From Parietichytrium sp. I65-24A (lineage: Eukaryota > Sar > Bigyra > Thraustochytrida > Thraustochytriidae): a stretch of DNA of 15,300 nt. Every line of letters starts with the position of its first letter. The first letter of the stretch is position 1. Location of the stretch: contig BLSF01000162.1 of assembly GCA_012862575.1 (NCBI GenBank), forward strand, positions 1 to 15,300, read 5' to 3'. Position numbers and translations under genes: made by a program. Of this stretch, positions 1 to 6,160 are shown piece after piece. A model generated the notes under the pieces. That model did not search any database. It had not been told where the DNA came from and saw only the letters and a list, made by a program, of their open reading frames with translations.

Positions 1-3
1 TTA

Positions 4-26
4 CTTGCTTGCTTGCTTGCTCGCTT
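4..26. repeat. TTGC tetranucleotide microsatellite
   Basis: Four perfect CTTG units are followed by a degenerate CTCGCTT tail at the left edge of the window. It lies upstream of the TATA-like box of the reductase gene. It is probably a simple slippage repeat with no inferred function. Confidence 0.7.
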
Positions 27-52
27 CGCGTTTGTTTATTTATTTTTTCGCC

Positions 53-60
53 TATATATA
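53..60 (+). promoter_or_regulatory. TATA-like box upstream of the reductase gene
   Basis: TATATATA ends 29 nt before the ATG at 90, within an AT-rich stretch that follows a T-rich run. The position is close for a eukaryotic TATA box followed by a very short leader, as is common in compact viral or protist genomes. Assignment rests on sequence and position only. Confidence 0.4.
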
Positions 61-89
61 GTTTGTAGTATAATGAGTTTTATCATAAA

Positions 90-2054
90 ATGACTCGCTT
101 ATTCCAACTTCCCAAGTCATTTCTCGACCACTATCGCCAGAAAAATAAATCGATCAACCCATTCGCAACCAAACTTGGTGAATTTGTATACAAGCGCACG
201 TATTCGCGTAACAACGAAGAATGGTACCAAACCGTCCAGCGTGTTGTGGAAGGCACTTTTTCGATTCAGCGCGCATTTATTGAACCATCGACGTCTAATG
301 CTGAACAGCAAGCTATCGACATGTATGAACGCATCTACGAGTTCAAGTTTTTACCACCTGGCCGAGGACTTTGGTGTATGGGCACGCATCTCACTGATCC
401 ACGAAACCCGAATGCCAAGTTTATGGCTCTAAACAATTGCGCATTCACCAGTACAGCCAGCAGCAAAAACTCCCCAAGTCGACCATATGAATTTCTGATG
501 GATGTTTCGATGCTCGGAGTTGGATGTGGATTTGACACCAGAGGCGCGAAAACAATGGTCTATGACACCACCATGCGCGAACGTTTCGAATACGTGATCC
601 CCGATACACGAGAAGGATGGGTCGAGTCCGTCAAACTGTTGTTGGATGCATTCTTTCACAACGACACACCAATGCCTGTCTTTGATTACTCGTTGATTCG
701 CCCCGCTGGAATGCCGATTCGCACCTTTGGGAGCATCGCCTCTGGTCCAGAGCCGTTACGACAGTTGCATGAGAGCATCACCGCAATCTTGCAGCAGCAG
801 CAACAACAAACAATCACATCCACTACCATTGTGGACATCATGAATCTCATTGGTAAATGTGTGGTAGCTGGTAATGTAAGGCGCACTGCTGAAATTGCTT
901 TTGGAGATGATACAGACAAGGATTTCATGGAGCTAAAGGATTACAAGATCAATCCTCATCGCGCAGGGCACGGCTGGGTGAGCAATAATAGCATTTTTGC
1001 ACATCCCGCAACCACCGATTACGAAAGGGTTGCGCAACAGATTCAACGATCCAATGGCGAACCTGGCCTTGCTTTCTTGGACAATATGCGCAATTATGGG
1101 CGCATGGCTGATGGATACCAGGCCATTGATGATCAACGAGTGATGGGCGGCAATCCATGTTTGGAAGTTTCACTGGAAGACAAGGAGATTTGTTGCCTGG
1201 TGGAATGTTTTCCACATCATCATCATCGTTCTTATCGCGACTTTGAAGACACGTTGACATCTGCGCTCTTGTATGCAAAGACCGTGTCGCTATGCCCGAC
1301 TCATATCGAGGAAACAAACAATGTCATGCAACGAAACCGGCGCATTGGCGTTTCAATCAGCGGGATCGCACAATTTATCGAAACTTCAGCGGGTGGTGGT
1401 TTACAGACCCTTAGTGCATGGTGTGATAATGGATACCGGCACCTGCGTGAAATGGACAATCATTTTTCAGATCATGTCTTCAACTGCAACCGATCCATCA
1501 AGTTAACCTGTGTCAAACCAAGTGGGACGGTCAGCATTCTTGCTAATGCCACACCTGGTATGCACTACCCCATCTCGAGATATTACATTCGTCGTGTGCG
1601 CATGTCTAAGAAAGCGTTTGATCAGATGCCGAAAGTTTCTGACGATGTTGTCGAACCTGATGTCAACGACCCGGAAAACACCGTCGTTCTCTCCTTTCCC
1701 GTGGACGTCGGACAAAACATGCCAACAACACTCAACATGTGGGAACAGCTTGAGTTGGCAGCATTCTTGCAGTATTGGTGGGCGGATAATCAAGTCAGTT
1801 CAACAGTGACGTTCAAGAAAGGAGAACCACTACATGCAGCAATCGAACATTTCCAACACAAACTCAAGGGTGTTTCATTTCTATTGGATGATGGTGATCA
1901 TAGCAGCAGATATGCCCAAATGCCATATGAAGCCATTACGGAAGAACAATACAAACAAATGATGCGAGTTCAAGGGAACGTTTCCATTGTTCAATCTAGT
2001 CCATTCCCAGCAGCTTCGTTCTGTGAGAATGACCAATGTGTCATGGCAGTTTGA
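90..2054 (+). CDS. rtpR: Adenosylcobalamin-dependent ribonucleoside-triphosphate reductase (class II, monomeric)
   Basis: Reduces ribonucleoside triphosphates to deoxyribonucleotides using a B12-derived thiyl radical. The 654 residues align along their length with the Lactobacillus leichmannii RTPR type (739 residues). Visible landmarks: KRTYSR at 35-40; NNC with C117 (equivalent of C119); PDTREGW at 171-177; GNVRR at 261-265; the catalytic loop N355-P-C357-L-E359 (C357 is the thiyl-radical cysteine, C408 in L. leichmannii); C368 exactly 11 residues on (C419 equivalent); VKPSGT at 475-480; and the C-terminal redox pair C645-x4-C650 (C731/C736). The protein is shorter than the bacterial enzyme, notably between about 148 and 168 in the insertion that carries the effector site. 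L358 replaces the usual glycine of NPCGE. A Q6 tract (235-240) interrupts the middle. No introns are seen. Stop is TGA. Acquisition from bacteria is an inference. The start at 90 gives the N-terminus expected for the family. Confidence 0.96.
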   Translation: MTRLFQLPKSFLDHYRQKNKSINPFATKLGEFVYKRTYSRNNEEWYQTVQRVVEGTFSIQRAFIEPSTSNAEQQAIDMYERIYEFKFLPPGRGLWCMGTHLTDPRNPNAKFMALNNCAFTSTASSKNSPSRPYEFLMDVSMLGVGCGFDTRGAKTMVYDTTMRERFEYVIPDTREGWVESVKLLLDAFFHNDTPMPVFDYSLIRPAGMPIRTFGSIASGPEPLRQLHESITAILQQQQQQTITSTTIVDIMNLIGKCVVAGNVRRTAEIAFGDDTDKDFMELKDYKINPHRAGHGWVSNNSIFAHPATTDYERVAQQIQRSNGEPGLAFLDNMRNYGRMADGYQAIDDQRVMGGNPCLEVSLEDKEICCLVECFPHHHHRSYRDFEDTLTSALLYAKTVSLCPTHIEETNNVMQRNRRIGVSISGIAQFIETSAGGGLQTLSAWCDNGYRHLREMDNHFSDHVFNCNRSIKLTCVKPSGTVSILANATPGMHYPISRYYIRRVRMSKKAFDQMPKVSDDVVEPDVNDPENTVVLSFPVDVGQNMPTTLNMWEQLELAAFLQYWWADNQVSSTVTFKKGEPLHAAIEHFQHKLKGVSFLLDDGDHSSRYAQMPYEAITEEQYKQMMRVQGNVSIVQSSPFPAASFCENDQCVMAV

Positions 2055-2113
2055 AGACGAATTTATTTCTGATATATACTTGTTATAAGTGTTTAGAAAA
2101 TGGATTAGTTATA

Positions 2114-2248
2114 ATGATCAAGTCAATTGTGAAAGAGTTGTTCACGAAACAAAGTATTTCATGGCGTCCCTGGGCAATTAGTTCAATTTACGTTGATCAC
2201 TACGAATGGATGGAAAACTGGACAAAGATGGTTGATAGAACGAGTTGA
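2114..2248 (+). CDS. Possible small protein, 44 residues
   Basis: This short ORF lies in the 224-nt space between the reductase gene and the next gene. It begins at an ATG in an AT-rich context and ends in TGA. The product contains four tryptophans and no low-complexity sequence, which gives it a protein-like look, but there is no homology to recognise. The same frame is open upstream to an ATG at 2036 inside the reductase 3' end, which I think is chance. The rest of the gap (2055-2113 and 2249-2278) is AT-rich and shows nothing else. Confidence 0.2.
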   Translation: MIKSIVKELFTKQSISWRPWAISSIYVDHYEWMENWTKMVDRTS

Positions 2249-2278
2249 TATAGATGGTCTAAATATTAAAGAAAAATA

Positions 2279-2884
2279 ATGAGCCAAATGTTTTTATTTT
2301 TACCTGTTATTTGGAGCAGTAGTGAACAGCGGAGATTCATCCAGTACGCTGAAAACCTTCTTTTGGATATTTTATGCAAATCACGAAACAAGTCGACATC
2401 TGCCGGTGAGGCACTTGTCAAATTGTACGAATGGAACATGATCGCCAAGTTGTATCACCACAAATTCTATTCAGAGATTCTCTATCTTACAACATCCAGG
2501 TACATTTATCCTCAGTCTCCATTTGCATCTATTTACCGGCTTCATATTGCAGTAATCAGTAGCATCAAACAAATGCTGTCAATGACATGTCACTATCATG
2601 ATATAATCAATCACATGCATCGCTATCAACACATCCAACCGCATGTACTTGCTTACAACGTGAATCGGACTTTTCGACTCGAAGATTCGTTCTTTTTCCA
2701 ATTCACTTGTGCCAGAATTCGAAATCATGACGGCGTCTCCTTTCTTTTGCGCAATCTTCATCACACAGCTCCGTGCAACAAGTCAAGACCAAAAGATGAA
2801 TCCATTCGGCAGGTTTTGGACAGCATTCTGCAATCCTGGCTGATAGTGAAAACGAATGGTAGGAACGAGATTGCTCTGATATAG
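2279..2884 (+). CDS. Unrecognised protein, 201 residues
   Basis: I do not recognise this protein. It starts at an ATG preceded by an A-rich leader and a TATATAGAT-like stretch about 25-30 nt upstream, and ends with TAG 51 nt before the MFS gene. The N-terminus has a short hydrophobic stretch (residues 4-12), too short for a confident signal peptide. The body is mixed alpha/beta-looking and rich in His and Tyr, especially 101-124, where several histidines cluster (HYHDIINHMHRYQHIQPH). Cysteines are scattered at 33, 104, 144 and 166 without a CxxC pattern. An alternative start is M4. The ORF fills the space between two confident genes on the same strand with no competing frame of similar length, which is the main argument that it is real. 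Confidence 0.6.
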   Translation: MSQMFLFLPVIWSSSEQRRFIQYAENLLLDILCKSRNKSTSAGEALVKLYEWNMIAKLYHHKFYSEILYLTTSRYIYPQSPFASIYRLHIAVISSIKQMLSMTCHYHDIINHMHRYQHIQPHVLAYNVNRTFRLEDSFFFQFTCARIRNHDGVSFLLRNLHHTAPCNKSRPKDESIRQVLDSILQSWLIVKTNGRNEIALI

Positions 2885-2935
2885 ATCAACACCAAAAAAA
2901 AACTACAAATCAGCAGATCCCAAAAGCAAAAAAAG

Positions 2936-4327
2936 ATGTCTAGTACAGCCGTGCTGATTTTCTACGTACTCGTGGCGACATTCGCCAACATTGTCAACGT
3001 GATGATTGAATCGGCCATTTTTCCCATCTTGGACGATCTTGTCGCTACTGATATTACAAACGTTAACGATTCGAATCATGAACAATGGATCTCAATCTTA
3101 TCTTCCAGTCTTTATTTGGCCAGTATCATTGGGTTGTTCGTCAGTGGATTACCATCTAACAAATACGGACTAAAGCTCTCACTCAACTTGGTGATGGCTG
3201 TCAACATCATCGGCTGCGCCCTTTCGACAGGTTTGATCAAGACTAATATCTACGTAATTGTCATTGGACGTTTCATCAATGGCATGGCATCCACTTCATT
3301 GATTGTACAACTATGGTTCAAGCGAGTATGCCTCTGCTCTGACAACAGATATCTGGTCAACTTGTTACAATCGCTCGTTTACAACAATAGCTTTTACATT
3401 GGGTATGTTGGTGGGACACTCCTAACTGGTATTTTTGCAAACAACGATGACGCTGCCGATGTTTGGGAGAATGTCAATTTGGCGTTGATTCTACTCTCCC
3501 TGGCAGTCATGCTATCAACGTTATGGGTTGAAAGTCCAAAGTCCTTCAAGGGGGAAACATTTCATCACATTCTTCGCCTTCCAAAATGGCTCAAAAATTG
3601 TCAGCTTTTATTACAAAACTACCCGCCAAGCCAAACTAGAGACAACCCTTCTCGCAGCAGTACCGCTAGCATCTTGCGAGTGCTCGTCTCTCGTATGGCG
3701 ATTGAGTTTGCGGTGGGGTGCTCTGAATCCTTCATGTACAGTTTGTTGAACGTGATTCTACGCCGAAATTACGAACTGAGTGTTTTCCAAGTATCCATGG
3801 CACAACTAAGCATCGGGTGTATCTCCGCAACTGGATCAATCCTTGTGTATTACCTTGTCAAGCGAGCGTTCCGGTACCGTTCGACGCGGTTCACTATGAC
3901 GCTTTCACTAGCAGTCATTGCAGCTCTTTATGGCGCACTGGCCTTAGGATGGTGGATGTACAGCAGCAGCAGCAGCAATACAGCGAGGATGCCGTTCGTC
4001 CCATTCGCAGTGCTCGTAAGTGCCATTGCAATCACAGGCAACGTCCCGTTCACTCTTGTCCGGGATACTGGCTTTCCACGCATTCCGAAATCGAGCGACG
4101 GCGCAAGTTCCATCCAGATGATGTGGTTTTACATTGGCGTCTTTGCTGGGAATAGCATTGCGTACCCATTGTACGCACATTCCCCGGCACTTGTCTTTGT
4201 CTTTTTCACGGGACTGTTTGCACTCGAGTCCATCGTGAGCCATTTCTCGGTCAAAATTGATCGGTATAATGATGACGACGATCCGATCACTCGTGCTGAA
4301 CTTGCAATGGTGGTTCCTATGGACTAA
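2936..4327 (+). CDS. MFS transporter, sugar-porter-like, divergent
   Basis: A 463-residue integral membrane protein with about twelve hydrophobic segments in two halves joined by a polar central loop (about 203-243), the layout of the major facilitator superfamily. Sugar-porter signatures are present in weakened form: GLPSNKYGLK (71-80) at the motif A position between TM2 and TM3, GRFINGM (111-117) in TM4, VESPKSFKG (198-206) where the family has PESPR after TM6, and GFPRIPKSSDG (379-389) matching the FPxRxR region after TM10. The substrate cannot be read from sequence; uptake of a sugar or other small metabolite is the family expectation. An AGC run gives S343-S347 in an extramembrane loop. 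The leader upstream is very A-rich. The gene converges with the 422-residue gene. Loss of the charged motif A residues may mean altered function. Confidence 0.82.
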   Translation: MSSTAVLIFYVLVATFANIVNVMIESAIFPILDDLVATDITNVNDSNHEQWISILSSSLYLASIIGLFVSGLPSNKYGLKLSLNLVMAVNIIGCALSTGLIKTNIYVIVIGRFINGMASTSLIVQLWFKRVCLCSDNRYLVNLLQSLVYNNSFYIGYVGGTLLTGIFANNDDAADVWENVNLALILLSLAVMLSTLWVESPKSFKGETFHHILRLPKWLKNCQLLLQNYPPSQTRDNPSRSSTASILRVLVSRMAIEFAVGCSESFMYSLLNVILRRNYELSVFQVSMAQLSIGCISATGSILVYYLVKRAFRYRSTRFTMTLSLAVIAALYGALALGWWMYSSSSSNTARMPFVPFAVLVSAIAITGNVPFTLVRDTGFPRIPKSSDGASSIQMMWFYIGVFAGNSIAYPLYAHSPALVFVFFTGLFALESIVSHFSVKIDRYNDDDDPITRAELAMVVPMD

Positions 4328-4350
4328 TTTACTAATTTATTTACTAATTT
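4323..4350. repeat. Octamer repeat ACTAATTT, three copies, spanning two convergent stop codons
   Basis: Perfect copies lie at 4323-4330, 4331-4338 and 4343-4350. The first contains the TAA of the MFS gene. The third, read on the minus strand as AAATTAGT, contains the TAG of the 422-residue gene. The whole space between the two convergent genes is therefore made of this repeat. It may act as a 3'-end signal in both directions, or may simply be AT-rich slippage. Confidence 0.7.
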
Positions 4351-5612
4351 TTGGTCTCCATGTCATTGTTGTTGCTAGTACTGATGCTACTGCTGTTGCT
4401 GCTGCTCTTGTTGTCACTGAGAGCCATATTCAACTTGAGTCGCATGTTCATGTTGAAGACATCCGCAATCCCCATGAAAAAGAGAGATTGGCTCTCTCGG
4501 AGAAACTCCTCACTCATGGGGGTTATACCGACATGAGCGTCACGAAGGACTGCACTGTACTTGGTTAAGAATGCGCCGTAGATCGGCTTTGGTTCAGTGA
4601 GGTGGTCCATAAAGTACATCACTGTCGACAGCACTGTACCGCAAAACATAACGGACAAATTGCTGTCACAAGAGTTGGCAATCTCTTCCAAAGTACGCTG
4701 GCCTCCTTCATGCTTTAAGCCCACAGCCCCAAGTATTGGGATGGTATTCAAAGATGGAATCGTGCCACTCGTGTTAAGGACGCCATCCAGGATGACGTGC
4801 TGGTTTTTGCATCGAAACAAGAAGACCTGCTTGACATCAATGTCATCGAGATTCCCTTTTTTAAACATTTTGCGCTCACGGTAGGCCAAAAAGGTGGCGA
4901 CAATTGCTTTGGCGAACGTGAGCTCAAAGGTACCACGGCATGTACAAAGCGGGTGGTAGGTCAACTCCATTTGATGTTGAAAAGACTCATTGTACTTAAC
5001 CATCATCCAGTTGCGAAGTGATTCCTGGTGATGAAAGAGCCACTCCACGCCCGCTTTCTGGAAGGGTGATACTGGGTCATTCACAGTAGTAGCAGCGGCG
5101 GCGGTAGAGTCAGTTGAAGAAGATACTCTTGCAAACGCGTTTGCCACCAATTTGGACGACACGTCGAATTGATGCATGGTGATAAGCATCGTACGATCCT
5201 CTTTGCTCAACCCCATGTCCCACTGGTTCTTCTTAAAGTACGGAAAGAAGGCCAGCACCAATTTCATTGAGTTTCGAGTCGCACTAAACTTTTCCACCAC
5301 CCAACGACCAATCAAGCTAGCTTCGTGGTCTATGTGGCGAACGAGTCCCTCCAGTTGAGCGCGTCGAGACACATCACTCGTTGGGCAGCTGCTTAGCTGC
5401 TGGAGTAGTCTTTCTCGCTGTGCAGAGAACGAGTCCACCCTGCGCAAGAAGACGACTGCAGCAGTCTCCTCCTCCCCCGCAGGTACGTCGAATGGGCGGA
5501 ACTGGTCGTGCTTCAAGTTGAGCGCGCTCACCAAAGCTTCGATCGACTGACTCGACTCGGTGTTGCCGGATGCTGTCGCCTGCTGCTGATTGATGCTGAT
5601 TGATGAAGTCAT
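4344..5612 (-). CDS. Unrecognised cassette protein, 422 residues (copy 1)
   Basis: I do not recognise this family. Residues 1-25 are Q/S/T-rich and probably disordered. Residues 26-165 look like a helical, charged domain (for example 55-105 and 137-162). A short A/T-rich linker (168-177) leads to a second folded region (about 180-400) with C223-x-C225, C268, C315 and C324 and several hydrophobic stretches (233-243, 288-299, 321-336), none clearly transmembrane. The C-terminus (400-422) is S/N-rich and disordered. The N-terminal 169 residues recur almost unchanged at 10554-11060, which shows this is the conserved start of a duplicated gene and supports the ATG at 5612. It is transcribed divergently from the membrane-protein gene at 6161 across 548 nt. 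No signal peptide is apparent, so a cytoplasmic or nuclear location is likely. Function unknown. Confidence 0.75.
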   Translation of the reverse strand: MTSSISINQQQATASGNTESSQSIEALVSALNLKHDQFRPFDVPAGEEETAAVVFLRRVDSFSAQRERLLQQLSSCPTSDVSRRAQLEGLVRHIDHEASLIGRWVVEKFSATRNSMKLVLAFFPYFKKNQWDMGLSKEDRTMLITMHQFDVSSKLVANAFARVSSSTDSTAAAATTVNDPVSPFQKAGVEWLFHHQESLRNWMMVKYNESFQHQMELTYHPLCTCRGTFELTFAKAIVATFLAYRERKMFKKGNLDDIDVKQVFLFRCKNQHVILDGVLNTSGTIPSLNTIPILGAVGLKHEGGQRTLEEIANSCDSNLSVMFCGTVLSTVMYFMDHLTEPKPIYGAFLTKYSAVLRDAHVGITPMSEEFLRESQSLFFMGIADVFNMNMRLKLNMALSDNKSSSNSSSISTSNNNDMETKN

Positions 5613-5642
5613 GGTGAAAATGAGGTCGTGGGGGCGTGTGCG

Positions 5643-5697
5643 TGTTTTTCTTGCTCTTGTTCTTGTTCTTGTTCGTGTTCTTGTTCTTGTTTGTGTT
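5643..5697 (-). repeat. GAACAA-type hexanucleotide repeat in the 5' leader of the 422-residue gene
   Basis: On the minus strand this is a purine-rich run of GAACAA units with a few variant units (GAACAC, GAGCAA), ending about 30 nt before the ATG at 5612. The equivalent leader in copy 2 (11103-11140) is markedly shorter and more mutated. It is an A-rich leader that changes length between copies by slippage. Confidence 0.7.
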
Positions 5698-5770
5698 CTG
5701 GGTTTGTCGAGTACTGCACGCGAACTGGCTTCCGCGCGGACGCGTTGTTGCGCACTTTGAGATTGTAGAA

Positions 5771-5835
5771 TTATCTACAGCATGGTACAACGAAAGTCGT
5801 GAGAGGGTCAAATGGTCTTAGTACCAAGTAGATAA
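5771..5835. other. Interrupted inverted repeat / stem-loop
   Basis: TTATCTAC (5771-5778) plus TGGTAC (5783-5788) pair with GTACCA (5821-5826) plus GTAGATAA (5828-5835): 14 bp with a small asymmetric bulge and a 32-nt loop. In copy 2 (11213-11277) the single change in the right arm (GTATCA) leaves a G-U wobble if the plus strand is transcribed. The left arm also forms the near-palindrome GTAGAATTATCTAC (5765-5778). It could be an operator, an RNA element or an upstream 3'-end signal. Confidence 0.4.
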
Positions 5836-5929
5836 CTCCCAATGCACATAGACCATTCAGTAGAATAGTCTTAATATTAGGTCATTCTATAGCACTTGTT
5901 AACACTCCTTGATACTTACAGAAATTGCG

Positions 5930-5980
5930 AGCTCAACCAATCCCCAGAAGGTTCGGAAACGGGGTCTTACTATTTGAGCT
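5930..5980. other. Stem-loop in the divergent intergenic region
   Basis: AGCTCAA (5930-5936) pairs with TTGAGCT (5974-5980), and inside it CCCC (5942-5945) pairs with GGGG (5961-5964) around a 15-nt loop. The element is unchanged in copy 2 (11371-11421), although the surroundings are also highly similar. It is too short and lacks the arms for a tRNA. Role unknown. Confidence 0.35.
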
Positions 5981-6120
5981 ATGTGCTTTTGTTAGCGTAA
6001 TGAATTCTATTGTTTGGACTGTAAAAACGATCTAACAACGGAACGCGCAAATTGACCCTCCTTTGAACGCGTGACAGTTGTGCGATTTTTTTTCCCACAG
6101 ACACAGGTGAAAAAAATAAT

Positions 6121-6128
6121 TATATAAG
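6121..6128 (+). promoter_or_regulatory. TATA box of the CTL-like gene, copy 1
   Basis: TATATAAG lies 32 nt before the ATG at 6161, in an AT-rich context preceded by an A7 run. The same box is conserved at 11550-11557 in copy 2, while a 12-nt indel separates the copies just upstream of it. Confidence 0.5.
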
Positions 6129-6160
6129 CATAGAATTCAAATTTCAATATCAAGAACAGG

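Larger units (their letters stand above)
5613..6160. promoter_or_regulatory. Divergent intergenic region, copy 1
   Basis: A 548-nt space between the divergent 422-residue (-) and CTL-like (+) genes; it presumably holds both promoters. From left to right it contains a hexanucleotide repeat leader for the minus gene (5643-5697), a 14-nt near-palindrome (5765-5778), an interrupted 14-bp stem-loop (5771-5835), a second stem-loop (5930-5980), a T8 run near 6087, and the TATA box of the plus gene (6121-6128). A short ORF overlapping the 422-residue start on the minus strand reaches to 5811 but I regard it as a frame shadow. Confidence 0.6.

Noticed and set aside
644-928. Minus-strand ORFs inside the reductase gene with a cysteine run
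   Set aside because: They are frame shadows; the cysteine run is the reverse reading of the CAG/CAA glutamine tract.
2036-2248. 70-residue ORF starting inside the reductase 3' end
   Set aside because: The first 26 codons overlap the reductase tail or its AT-rich trailer and look like chance; only the part from 2114 is kept as a weak candidate.
5374-5811. 145-residue minus-strand ORF overlapping the start of the 422-residue gene, with a 144-residue counterpart at 10819-11253
   Set aside because: It is present in both copies only because the DNA is duplicated. Much of it is the out-of-frame reading of a better gene, and the rest translates the hexamer leader into K/N or R/T repeats that differ in kind between copies, unlike a conserved protein.
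5930-5980. tRNA-like element containing GGTTCGGAAAC
   Set aside because: The T-loop-like string and flanking 7-bp arms suggested a tRNA, but the span is 51 nt and the D and anticodon arms are absent.
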